Source of the DNA: Prado023 sp964418695
GTDB lineage: Bacteria > Actinomycetota > Actinomycetes > S36-B12 > CAIYMF01
Reading direction: 5' to 3'
Length of the DNA: 64,000 nt
Assembly (NCBI GenBank): GCA_964418695.1
Contig: CAYQMN010000012.1
Location: forward strand, 34,115-98,114
The notes beneath the pieces were generated by a model. That model did no database searches, was not told where the DNA came from, and saw only the letters and a program-made list of their open reading frames with translations. The first letter of the stretch is position 1; every line of letters begins with the position of its first letter. The position numbers and the translations under genes were made by a program. Below are positions 35,794 to 44,316 of this stretch, one piece after another.

Positions 35794-36348
35794 TCAGCGG
35801 CGCAGTGTTCGCCAGGGCATCGGCACGACCGCCGGCGTGCGCTGGATGTAGACGGCGTACTGCCAGCCGTACTGCTCCTGGAGCAGCCGGTCCTCGAAGC
35901 GCCCCTTGATGAGGAGCACGAGGACGAGCCCGAGCAGCGTCAGCACCCCGAGCAGCCGGCCCTGGAGGAGTACCGCACCGAGACAGCCCAGCAGCACAGC
36001 GGTGTACATCGGGTGGCGGACCCAGCGATAGATGCCGCTGGTCCGCAGCCGGCCCATCGGGTTGGGCGCCGGGTGGATGCGCAGATTCGAGCGCAGCCCC
36101 ACCGCACCGAGGCAGCCGATCACGCCAGCACCGACGATGAGCGCGAGTCCGAGCGCCGGGTGCACCGCCCACGCCACGACCGGGCCCAGCCGTACCGACG
36201 CGGGCAGCAGGCCGAGCGCCAGGCAGACTCCGATCAGCCCGAGCTGCGCGACCACCAGGACGTCGCCGATGCGCTTGCGGGTGCTTGGTGGGGCACCTTT
36301 GGTCCGCGCCGAGCCCGACCCGGCAGCGGTTGTCCGACCTGCTGACAT
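35794..36348 (-). CDS. Isoprenylcysteine/phospholipid methyltransferase-like membrane protein
   Basis: A 184-aa protein with about four membrane segments and the C-terminal ICMT/PEMT-type signature: GIYRWVRHPMYTAVLLGCLG (the RHPxY SAM site) and the following EDRLLQEQYGWQYAVYIQRTP, where the E-E/D helix and Y residues bind SAM. It would methylate a lipid or prenyl-type substrate at the membrane; the substrate is unknown. I start at ATG 36348 (GGGTGAG 4 nt upstream) rather than further out. It is divergent from the TagF-like gene by 77 bp. Confidence 0.75.
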   Translation of the reverse strand: MSAGRTTAAGSGSARTKGAPPSTRKRIGDVLVVAQLGLIGVCLALGLLPASVRLGPVVAWAVHPALGLALIVGAGVIGCLGAVGLRSNLRIHPAPNPMGRLRTSGIYRWVRHPMYTAVLLGCLGAVLLQGRLLGVLTLLGLVLVLLIKGRFEDRLLQEQYGWQYAVYIQRTPAVVPMPWRTLRR

Positions 36349-36412
36349 GCGACTCACCCTTTCATGCTCCGCCACCAGCGACCTCACAGCCACTCCGCGT
36401 CGACATGTCCGG

Positions 36413-36418
36413 CAGAAT
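36413..36418 (+). promoter_or_regulatory. -10-like CAGAAT for the TagF-like gene
   Basis: CAGAAT lies 7 nt before the GTG at 36426. This geometry is why I prefer the GTG over the in-frame ATG at 36405. Confidence 0.5.
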
Positions 36419-36425
36419 CCCCCCC

Positions 36426-37772
36426 GTGGCCACCAGCATTCCGCCGACTCGTCGGACCCGCTTCCGGATCTTCCGCCACCGCACCACCCGCTCGGTGGGT
36501 TGGCGGCTGCAGACCCTGGGCGCCCGGGTGGGTGCCCGCGCTGTCGTCGAAGGCGAGGTGGACGCTCGCGGCGAGTCGATCGACGCCGCCACGCTGCTGC
36601 GCCTGGGCTGGCGGGCGCCCGACGTCGACGCCCTCTTCTACTTCGGCGAGTCGGTCACGAAGATCTACCAGATCCAGCAGTGGCTGCCGGTCATCGCGGC
36701 GCACAGCGGAGACCTGAACTTCGGGATCGTGTGCCGGACCCGTCAGGCATGGCTGGAGCTCATGCGCGCCGACCTGCCGGCTCCGAGCTTCCTGGCCACG
36801 TCGTTCCCATCGCTGATGGACCTCTACCGGGAGCTCTCGCCCAAGGCGGTCATCTACCCGAACAACGGTCAGCGCAACTTCCAGTCGCTGATCTGGGCCG
36901 AATCCGTCCACATCCACGTCAATCACGGGGAGTCGGACAAGATCTCCATGGTCTCCAACCAGGCGAAGGCCTACGACCGGATCTTCGTGGCAGGCGAGGC
37001 CGCCGTCCGCCGGCACCGCGCCGCGCTTGTGGACTTCGACGAGTTCCGCCTGATCCGCGTGGGTCGCCCACAGCTGGACCTCAATCCGGCTGCCTCGGTC
37101 CCGCCCAGCGTCCGGCGGACCGTCCTGTACGCCCCCACCTGGGAGGGCGAGGACGAGATGAACAACTTCACGTCGCTGGACCTCTACGGCGAGGCGATCA
37201 TCGAGGCCGCGCTGGCGCTGCCGAACGTGCGGGTGCTGTACAAGCCCCACCCGCGCGTCATCACCAGCCTGGACCCGGCGATCGCCGGGGCGCACCGCGC
37301 CATCGTGGCCCGGCTGAACGCCGCAGGGGCTGCTGACCCCCACGCCGGGCACATGTTCCGCGCCGATGGGGACATCCTCGCGCTGTTCCCGCGGGTGGAC
37401 CTGATGATCTCCGACATCTCCAGCGTGGGCCTGGACTTCCTCTACGCCCGCGTCGAGGTGCCGCTCGCGCTCACCGACCGGCGCAGCGATCCGGCCGCCC
37501 TGCGCCTGGAGGCCCCGATCGCCTCGGCCAGTCACGTCATCGACGCCGGCTCGGTCGCGTCCCTGCGCGCGGATCTGGCTCGGCTGCTCGACGAGGATCC
37601 GCACGCCGAGCAGCGGCGCACCCTACGCGCGTTCTACTTCGACGACGTCGCTCCCGGCGAGAGCACGCGCAAGTTCCACGAGGCTCTGCTGGCCGCCATC
37701 CAGGAGCACCAGGCGGGCGTCGCGACGATGCGCGAGCTGGCGGCGCGCGGCACCTGGCCCATCACCGACTGA
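36426..37772 (+). CDS. CDP-glycerol glycerophosphotransferase-like (TagF/TagB family)
   Basis: A 448-aa peripheral-membrane transferase of the Glyphos_transf family that polymerises polyol-phosphate chains of teichoic acids from CDP-polyol donors. The core is in the C-terminal half: VLYAPTWEGEDEM, VRVLYKPHPRVITS (the catalytic His) and MISDISSVGLDFLYARV (donor-site Ser/Asp). The N-terminal half (FYFGESVTKIYQIQQW, YPNNGQRNF, HVNHGESDK) resembles the membrane-facing part. No CDP-glycerol synthase (tagD) is seen nearby. A second, similar enzyme is encoded at 49593 and a fused one at 50983. Confidence 0.85.
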   Translation: MATSIPPTRRTRFRIFRHRTTRSVGWRLQTLGARVGARAVVEGEVDARGESIDAATLLRLGWRAPDVDALFYFGESVTKIYQIQQWLPVIAAHSGDLNFGIVCRTRQAWLELMRADLPAPSFLATSFPSLMDLYRELSPKAVIYPNNGQRNFQSLIWAESVHIHVNHGESDKISMVSNQAKAYDRIFVAGEAAVRRHRAALVDFDEFRLIRVGRPQLDLNPAASVPPSVRRTVLYAPTWEGEDEMNNFTSLDLYGEAIIEAALALPNVRVLYKPHPRVITSLDPAIAGAHRAIVARLNAAGAADPHAGHMFRADGDILALFPRVDLMISDISSVGLDFLYARVEVPLALTDRRSDPAALRLEAPIASASHVIDAGSVASLRADLARLLDEDPHAEQRRTLRAFYFDDVAPGESTRKFHEALLAAIQEHQAGVATMRELAARGTWPITD

Positions 37773-37877
37773 CTCCCGGCCGGCCTCCGACTGCCTCCCG
37801 GCGACCGTCGCGGGCCACCCGCCCGCATTCGTGACCCTTCGGGCACCCCGAACGGTGCCGATCGGGGGCAAGAGGCG

Positions 37878-37883
37878 CAAGAT
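37878..37883 (+). promoter_or_regulatory. -10-like CAAGAT for the NERD gene
   Basis: CAAGAT, 6 nt before the ATG at 37890. Confidence 0.38.
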
Positions 37884-37889
37884 GGGCAC

Positions 37890-39131
37890 ATGGCAGTCGG
37901 CGCTGGTTCCGACGGGGGGATCCCCGCTGCCCAGCCTGGCTCGTGGGTGGACCTGGCCGCCCAGCTGCCCGGCCACGGCGTCCTGGCGCACATCCGCGCG
38001 CAGCTCGCCGCGGCCGCCGTGCCGCACGGAGCCATCTCGACGGTCGCCTTGCAGGCGGCCCTGCGACCGTGGGCCGTCGGCTTCGTGGGCGAGGAGGCGG
38101 TCGGCCTCGAGCTCGCGCTGCTCGATCCGCAGTGGCGGGTCCTGCACTCGGTGGCGGTCGGTCGGCACGGGGCCGACATCGATCACCTGCTCATCGGCCC
38201 GCCGGGCATCTTCGCCGTCACCGCCAGGCACCACCGCGGCGGACCCGTCGACGTGCGCCGTGATGCGCTGTCCTGGGGTGCGGACAGCATGATGTCCGCC
38301 CGCCAGGAGGCACACCTGGTGCGCGCCGCCCTCGCAGCCGAGCTGCCCGCCATGTGCCCGGTCACCCCGATCATCTGCACGGTGGGTGCAACACCGCCCC
38401 ACCAGGGGCTCACCGACGGCTTCTGGGTGATCGAGGACCATCGACTGGTCGGCGCGCTCAGCGCCCTGGATCCGGTGCTGTCCGCCGAGCAGGTCGACCT
38501 GCTCTACGACCGAGCCCGCCGCTCGACGACCTGGAGGCCCACACCTCCGCCGCCCGCGGCCCCGGCCGAGATCGCGGTATACGTCCGACACCTCGCGGCC
38601 CGCACCCCGCCCGGGACGCGACCTTCCAAGCCCTCCCCCGCAGCCCCCCGGTCGCCCGGCGCCGGCAGCTCGGCGCCGGGCCCGCGCAGCGCCCACCAGC
38701 GCCTGCTCCTGGTCCTGGCCGCGATCGGAGCCCTGCTGTTCGTGGCCCCCGGCCTCACCCAGGGCACCGGGCCTCTGGCCGGCGGCCTGTTCGCGTCGTC
38801 CCAGACCGCCGAGCAGGACGCGGCCTACCGGGCGTCGGCGGACCTGCCGGTCCAGACCGTCCACCAGCCTTGCACCGACGAGGGCCGGCAGGGCCGGGCC
38901 TTCCTGAGCAGCCAGCTGCTCACCTGCCAGCGCACCAGCACGGACGCCCTGGTCTGGGAGTACGTCAACCCCTGGCGCCGGCTGCCAACGGCCCTGCAGG
39001 GTGCCCGGTGCCAGGAGGTCGGGGCGCACGCGCGCAACTACGGACGCGGTGACGCCGCCCTGGTCTGCACCTCGTCGGAGGACGGTCAGGCCCGGTGGGT
39101 GGGCGACCCGGGCTGGACGCCGAGCCCGTAG
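37890..39131 (+). CDS. NERD-domain protein with one transmembrane helix
   Basis: A 413-aa protein. Residues about 65-180 form a nuclease-related (NERD) domain: GEEAVGLELALLDPQWRVLHSV, then GADIDHLLIGPPGIFAVTARHH. The Lys expected in the (D/N)-x-K strand is Arg here (T-A-R), so nuclease activity is doubtful. A Pro-rich linker leads to a membrane helix (about 275-295, LLLVLAAIGALLFVAPGL) and an extracytoplasmic C-terminal domain of about 110 residues with four Cys (PCTDEG, LLTCQR, ARCQEV, LVCTSS). Function unknown. It lies between two polymer-related genes on the same strand. Confidence 0.7.
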   Translation: MAVGAGSDGGIPAAQPGSWVDLAAQLPGHGVLAHIRAQLAAAAVPHGAISTVALQAALRPWAVGFVGEEAVGLELALLDPQWRVLHSVAVGRHGADIDHLLIGPPGIFAVTARHHRGGPVDVRRDALSWGADSMMSARQEAHLVRAALAAELPAMCPVTPIICTVGATPPHQGLTDGFWVIEDHRLVGALSALDPVLSAEQVDLLYDRARRSTTWRPTPPPPAAPAEIAVYVRHLAARTPPGTRPSKPSPAAPRSPGAGSSAPGPRSAHQRLLLVLAAIGALLFVAPGLTQGTGPLAGGLFASSQTAEQDAAYRASADLPVQTVHQPCTDEGRQGRAFLSSQLLTCQRTSTDALVWEYVNPWRRLPTALQGARCQEVGAHARNYGRGDAALVCTSSEDGQARWVGDPGWTPSP

Positions 39132-39282
39132 CAGGCCCGGCCCGACCCGGCGGACTCCCTCAAGACGCCGCTACGGGGCACCTAACGAGTCGAATCGCGG
39201 TCGAGCCAGGGTTCCCTGCGAGAATCCCGTTCGCCAGAGTCGTCCACGCCGCCCCGGGGCGGTCTTCCTTCGAGGAGCATCC

Positions 39283-39975
39283 ATGTCGCAGGTCCAGGTC
39301 ACGATCCTTGCCGCCGGAATGGGCACGCGGCTGGGCCGGCCCTTCCCCAAGCCCCTGACGAGGCTCTCCACGGGGGAGACCATCATGGAGCAGCAGGTCG
39401 CCAACATCCGCAAGGTGTTCGGCGACGACGTGCGCATCACGATCGTGGTCGGGTTCAAGAACGACGCCGTCATGGAGCACATGCCCGACGCGCTGTTCGT
39501 CTACAACGAGATGTACGACCAGACGAACACGTCCAAGTCGCTGCTCAAGGCGCTGCGAGCCTCGCACGAGGGCTCGGTGATCTGGATGAACGGCGACGTC
39601 GTGTTCGACGCGGTCATCCTCGAGCGTCTGACGCCGTTCATCGTCTCCGGCCGGTCGGCGGTCGCGGTGAACACCGCAACCGTGGCCGAGGAGGAGGTCA
39701 AGTACACCGTCGACGAGCGCGGCCTGGTCAAGGAGCTCTCCAAGACGGTGGCCAACGGCCTGGGCGAGGCGGTCGGCATCAACCTGGTGGGCGCGCGGGA
39801 CAAGGCCGCGCTCATCGAGGAGCTGGACGCCTGCGAGGAGCAGGACTACTTCGAGCGCGGCCTCGAGCTGGCCATCGCCCACCACGGCATCGAGGTGACC
39901 CCCGTGGACATCTCCGATCTGTTCGCCGTGGAGGTCGACTTCGAGGGCGACCTGGAGCGTGCGAACCAGCGGTAG
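39283..39975 (+). CDS. Nucleotidylyltransferase (NTP_transf, LicC/IPCT-like)
   Basis: A 230-aa cytosolic nucleotidyltransferase: VTILAAGMGTRLGRPFPKPL at the N-terminus (nucleotide loop and the Lys), VIWMNGDVVFD (metal Asp) and VDISDLFAVEVDFEGDLERA (second metal Asp). Short size and the D-F-x-x-D-L-x-x-A ending resemble choline-phosphate or inositol-1-phosphate cytidylyltransferases more than hexose enzymes. It could provide the CDP-alcohol used by the CDP-alcohol phosphotransferase at 53429 or by the TagF-like enzymes; this is inference. ATG at 39283, with GAGGAG 5 nt upstream. Confidence 0.8.
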   Translation: MSQVQVTILAAGMGTRLGRPFPKPLTRLSTGETIMEQQVANIRKVFGDDVRITIVVGFKNDAVMEHMPDALFVYNEMYDQTNTSKSLLKALRASHEGSVIWMNGDVVFDAVILERLTPFIVSGRSAVAVNTATVAEEEVKYTVDERGLVKELSKTVANGLGEAVGINLVGARDKAALIEELDACEEQDYFERGLELAIAHHGIEVTPVDISDLFAVEVDFEGDLERANQR

Positions 39976-40036
39976 CAGACCGACTCGGGCGGTCGGGGGG
40001 CCATCCCGCTCGGGACACACGATCGGGAGGGCATCG

Positions 40037-43000
40037 ATGAGCGGGGTGTCGACGAGGGGTCGGCTGCTGCGTGGAGTCGCGGTCACCGGCGCGCTGGGCA
40101 TGCTCGCCACGACTCTGGCCACCGGGGGCGCCCAGGCCGCCGACGTCAATCCCGCCGCGCAGGTCCCCGGCCCCGACCTGGAGTTCACCTGGGAGTCGGG
40201 GACCTCCGGGCACGTCTACGACGGCGACACCATCGACGTGGCGATCCGGTCCACCAACTCGGGGCGCACCGGCACCTACCGGGTGCGCACGGTCGGCGTG
40301 AACTCTCCCGAGGTCAAGCACAGCGGGCAGCGCGAGCAGTGCGGAGCCGCCCAGGCGAAGTCCCGGATGGGCGCCATCGTGCCGTCCGGCACCTCGGTGC
40401 AGCTGCGCGCCCGCAAGGGCACCTCGTTCGACAACACCCGCGGCCGACTGGTGCGCTCCATCTACGCCCAGGACGACGAAGGCAACTGGTACGACACCGC
40501 CCGCCAGCTGGTCAGCGACGGGCGCGTGGTCTGGTTCCCGCTCGACGCGGATTCCGGCGAGAAGCCCGAGTACTCCCACAACCTGGAGTACCGGGTACTC
40601 GCCGAGGACGCAGAGCTGGCCGGGCGCGGGCTGTGGAAGGCCAACCTGTGCGGCACGTCCCCGGAGGCCAAGCTGCGCGTCGTCGCATCCTGGGACCAGT
40701 CGGTCGACGGCGAGGAGCGCGTCTACATCATCAACGACAACCCGGGAGCCGCGGTCAACCTCGGCGGATGGGCGATCCGCGACACCGCCCTGAACATCTG
40801 GTGGCTGCCCAGCGGCGCGTACGTCCCGGCCGGGGGCAGCATCGAGATCCGGTTCGCCAAGGGCACGCACAACCCGGCCGCCGGGATCTACTACACAGGC
40901 AAGGACAACTGGTTCGGCAACCTGCCGATCGACAACTCCTCGTTCACCGGCGACGCGGTCTACCTCATGGACGCCGCCGGGCCCTACGAGACCGGCAACC
41001 TGCGCGCCTGGGGGCCCTACCCCTGCGATCCGGACAACTGCGTGGCGGGCCTGTCCGGCAAGCTGTCGGTGGTCCAGCCCAAGGATGCAGACTGGGCGAC
41101 CGGCCAGGACACTCCGAGCGCCCCGTGGGGGGTCTCGGTGAGCACTGCCGCCGACGGGTCCGGGGGCGTCACCGTGTCCTGGAAGGCCCCGACCTACACG
41201 GGCGGCTCGGCGCTGACCGAGTTCCAGGTCTCCGGCACGCAGGTGGGCGGCTCGGCACTGAAGACGCGCACCGTCGGCACGAGCACCACGTCCACCACCT
41301 GGACCGGGCTGACGCCGGGCAAGCAGTACACGTTCCAGGTCACCACCCGCAACGCGCTGGGCTCGTCACCGGCCTCGCCGGCCACAGCCGCGGTCACGTC
41401 CCGGGCCCGCCCGGAGGCGCCGCAGTCAGTGGTGGGGCGGCCCGGCGACGGCTCGGTCACGGCATCCTGGAAGGCTCCGGCGGCCGACAACGGCTCGGCG
41501 GTGCTGGGCTACTTCGTGACTGCGCGCACGGCCGACGGCACCGCGGCCGGCACCTGCGAGCCGATCGGCGCCGCCACCTCCTGCGTGGTCACGGGCCTGC
41601 AGAACGGATCGGCGTACCGCGTGGAGGCCATCGCCCGCAACGCGGTCGGCGAGTCCGGCGGGGCCAGCTCCGAGCCGGTCAGCCCCGCCGCCTGGACCCC
41701 TGGCCCGGCACCGGCCACCGCTGCCCAGGCGGTCACCGCGACGCCGGCCCCCGGTTCGGCGGTCGTGAGCTGGGACCCGCCAGCGTCCGACGGAGGCGCC
41801 CAGATCAGCGCCTACACGGTGACGGCGGTCCAGGCCCCCAACCGCACCTGCACGACCGCCGGGGACATCGCGGGTGGCCCGGCGCTCTCCTGCACCGTCA
41901 CCGGGCTGACCAACGGCAGCGCACACACGTTCACGGTCCGCGCCACCGGTGGCCCGGTGGCTGGACCGATCTCGGCTCCATCAGCCGGAGTCATTCCGAA
42001 GGCCGAGGACCGCGTCGCCACCGTGACCGGCGGCGCCAACCCCGACCCCAGCACCTGGAGCGCGCGCATGAGTCTCGGGGTGCGCAACGACTCCGGCGCC
42101 ACGGTCGACCTGACGGGATACGCGCTGTGGGGCAAGGTGCCCAGCAACGCCAAGCCCACCTCCACCAACCGCCCGCTGTTCGTGTTCCCGCGGGGCACCA
42201 AGATCGGCGCCGGTGACACGCTCACCGTGCGCTCCGGCGCCCCGACCTACCGAGAGCCGGCCAAGGCCGGTGCGCTGGTCTACACCGGCAAGGCGGTCGC
42301 GTTCACCCGGCCCAGCTCGGGTGGGGACCGGATCCAGCTCTCCGCGCTCGACCTGGCCCCGGTTGCCTGCATCGCCTGGGGCTCGGTCACCTGCCAGGGC
42401 CAGCGGCCGATCAGCCTGCCCACGCAGCCGGTCGGGATCACCGCACGGGCCACCGGCACCTCGGTGATCGCGCAGTGGGGCCAGCCGATCTCGCGCGGCG
42501 GCACCGCCATCACCGGGTACACGGCCACTGCCTGGACATCGCCGACCGGCGGCACCGCGATGGGCACCTGCTCGACCAACGGAGCCGGGCGCAACTGCGC
42601 GATCCCCGGCCGGATCGGCCGCACCTACTACGTCGACGTCGTGGCCAAGAACGCCGTGGGCAGCTCCACGCCGTCGGCCCCGCGGGTCCAGGCCGTCCCG
42701 CGGACCGCTCCGAGCGCGCCGGCGGGCGTGGCGCTGTCCGCGGTGCAGGGCGGCTTCCTCGTGCGGTGGGCGCCGGCGACCCCGAACGGGGCCCCCATCC
42801 AGCGGTACACGGCCTCTGCCTACCTGTCGGGCACGGGCGGCAAGCCGATCGGGTCGTGCACCACCAGCTCGGGGACGGCCACCCAGTGCACCATCACCGG
42901 GCTGCCGTCCGGGCGCTACTACGTGGGCGTGACCGCCACCAACCGGGCGGGCACCGGCGCGGCGAACAGCCCCCGGGTCGGCGGCACACCGGGCGCGGGC

Positions 43001-43555
43001 AAGGCGGTCACGACCTACTCGGGCAAGCGGGTCCACGTGCGCTGGGACGCCCCGCCTGCGGCGGCAGGCGTGACCGGCTACGTGGCCCGGGTCTACACCA
43101 AGGCCGCCGGCGGGAAGCTGCTGGCAACGTGCACCGCCAAGGCCGGCGCCCTGTCGTGCACCACCACGAAGCTGAAGAAGCGCACGAAGTTCTACGTCGC
43201 CCTCACCATGACCACGGCGAGTGGGTCGTTCACGGTCACGCCCCGGATCGTGACCGGTCCGGCCAAGGCCGCCTCGGTGCCCACCCTGACCGGCGCGGTG
43301 CCCTCAGCCCGCAAGGTCGTCGTGTCGTGGAAGGCGCCGAGCTTCAACGGGTACTCCGCACTGAAGTCCTACGGGGCGCGGCTGTACTCCAAGTCGAAGG
43401 GCGGATCGGCGAAGGGCTCGTGCAGCGCCTCGTCGACCGGCGTCAGGTGCACGACGAAGTCGATGAAGAAGGGCACGTACTACGCGTCGGTCCGGGTCAA
43501 GAACAGCCACGGATGGTCGAAGTGGGCCAAGCGGGTGAAGGTCTCCGTCCGGTAG
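40037..43555 (+). CDS. Large secreted SNase-like / lamin-tail / fibronectin III multidomain protein
   Basis: A 1172-aa exported protein. Signal peptide about 1-34 (cleavage near GGAQA-AD). Residues about 50-210 are a staphylococcal-nuclease-like domain with VYDGDTIDV, YRVRTVGVNSPEV and NTRGRLVRSIYA, so the metal Asp, the Glu and both Arg positions of the active site look kept. A lamin-tail domain follows (about 211-350; INDNPGAAVNLGGWAIRD), then three Fn3 domains (about 360-655), a second lamin-tail-like domain (about 655-790; NDSGATVDLTGYALWG), and about four more Fn3-like units, the last two Lys-rich. It probably is an extracellular or wall-associated DNase. ATG has GGGAGG 6 nt upstream. 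Confidence 0.85.
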   Translation: MSGVSTRGRLLRGVAVTGALGMLATTLATGGAQAADVNPAAQVPGPDLEFTWESGTSGHVYDGDTIDVAIRSTNSGRTGTYRVRTVGVNSPEVKHSGQREQCGAAQAKSRMGAIVPSGTSVQLRARKGTSFDNTRGRLVRSIYAQDDEGNWYDTARQLVSDGRVVWFPLDADSGEKPEYSHNLEYRVLAEDAELAGRGLWKANLCGTSPEAKLRVVASWDQSVDGEERVYIINDNPGAAVNLGGWAIRDTALNIWWLPSGAYVPAGGSIEIRFAKGTHNPAAGIYYTGKDNWFGNLPIDNSSFTGDAVYLMDAAGPYETGNLRAWGPYPCDPDNCVAGLSGKLSVVQPKDADWATGQDTPSAPWGVSVSTAADGSGGVTVSWKAPTYTGGSALTEFQVSGTQVGGSALKTRTVGTSTTSTTWTGLTPGKQYTFQVTTRNALGSSPASPATAAVTSRARPEAPQSVVGRPGDGSVTASWKAPAADNGSAVLGYFVTARTADGTAAGTCEPIGAATSCVVTGLQNGSAYRVEAIARNAVGESGGASSEPVSPAAWTPGPAPATAAQAVTATPAPGSAVVSWDPPASDGGAQISAYTVTAVQAPNRTCTTAGDIAGGPALSCTVTGLTNGSAHTFTVRATGGPVAGPISAPSAGVIPKAEDRVATVTGGANPDPSTWSARMSLGVRNDSGATVDLTGYALWGKVPSNAKPTSTNRPLFVFPRGTKIGAGDTLTVRSGAPTYREPAKAGALVYTGKAVAFTRPSSGGDRIQLSALDLAPVACIAWGSVTCQGQRPISLPTQPVGITARATGTSVIAQWGQPISRGGTAITGYTATAWTSPTGGTAMGTCSTNGAGRNCAIPGRIGRTYYVDVVAKNAVGSSTPSAPRVQAVPRTAPSAPAGVALSAVQGGFLVRWAPATPNGAPIQRYTASAYLSGTGGKPIGSCTTSSGTATQCTITGLPSGRYYVGVTATNRAGTGAANSPRVGGTPGAGKAVTTYSGKRVHVRWDAPPAAAGVTGYVARVYTKAAGGKLLATCTAKAGALSCTTTKLKKRTKFYVALTMTTASGSFTVTPRIVTGPAKAASVPTLTGAVPSARKVVVSWKAPSFNGYSALKSYGARLYSKSKGGSAKGSCSASSTGVRCTTKSMKKGTYYASVRVKNSHGWSKWAKRVKVSVR

Positions 43556-43599
43556 CCGCGGGCCGGGCCCGGATGGCTGGGCGGGACAGCGCGACCGGA

Positions 43600-44316
43600 T
43601 CAGCTCAGGTTGCGGGCGTGCGCCCAGCGCGCCAGCTCGCGCCGGTTGGACAGCTGCAGCTTGCGCAGGACCGCGCTCACGTGCGTCTCGATGGTCCGCA
43701 CCGAGACGAAGAGCTCGCCGGCGGCCTCGCGGTAGGTGTAGCCGCGCGCGATGAGCGTGAGCACCTCGACCTCGCGCGCGGTCAGCACGTCCAGCTCTGG
43801 GTTGGCGTCGGGCGGGGCCAGGCGCACGGCGGACGGCGGCGTCTCGCGGAACGAGTCCAGGACGAACCCGGCCAGCCGCGGGGAGAACACCGCATCCCCG
43901 GCGGCCACCCGCCGGACCGCATCGACCAGGTCGTCGGAGCTCACCGACTTGGTGAGGTAGCCGTGCGCGCCGGCCCGGATCACCTGGACCAAATCGGTGG
44001 GCGAGTCGGAGACCGACAGCGCCAGCCAGCGCGTGCCGCCCGCGCGGTCCTGGACCCCGGCGATGACCTCGGCACCGGACCCCGACGGCAGATGGACGTC
44101 GAGCAGGACCACGTCCGGACGCAGCGACAGGACCGCCTCGACCGCGGTAGACACGTCATCGGCCTCGCCCACGACCAGGACGTGCCCGGCCAGCTGCATG
44201 CGCACGCCGCTGCGCACGACGGCGTGGTCGTCCACCACGAGGACGCGCGGCAGGCTCTGGGGCGGGCTCGGGGGGGCCGGGGGCTGGGCCGGGGGCTGGG
44301 TCGGGGGCTGGTTCAC
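43600..44316 (-). CDS. LuxR-family (NarL-type) response regulator
   Basis: A 238-aa two-component regulator. The receiver (about 24-140) has the acidic pair VVDDH and the phospho-Asp73 in VVLLDVHLP, with the signalling Thr/Ser and Lys at ALSVSDSP and YLTKSVSSDD. The C-terminal LuxR HTH is LTAREVEVLTLIARGYTYREAAGELFVSVRTIETHVSAVLRKL. The N-terminus is a Pro-rich tail encoded by 12-bp repeats, so the start (GTG 44316, overlapping the kinase stop as GTGA) is not certain; an internal start near residue 20 is possible. It works with the kinase just upstream. Confidence 0.92.
   Translation of the reverse strand: MNQPPTQPPAQPPAPPSPPQSLPRVLVVDDHAVVRSGVRMQLAGHVLVVGEADDVSTAVEAVLSLRPDVVLLDVHLPSGSGAEVIAGVQDRAGGTRWLALSVSDSPTDLVQVIRAGAHGYLTKSVSSDDLVDAVRRVAAGDAVFSPRLAGFVLDSFRETPPSAVRLAPPDANPELDVLTAREVEVLTLIARGYTYREAAGELFVSVRTIETHVSAVLRKLQLSNRRELARWAHARNLS

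Noticed and set aside
39180..39240. tRNA-like stretch before the nucleotidylyltransferase
   Set aside because: It lacks a T-loop GTTCGAATCC block and cloverleaf pairing. I found no tRNA or rRNA in the window.
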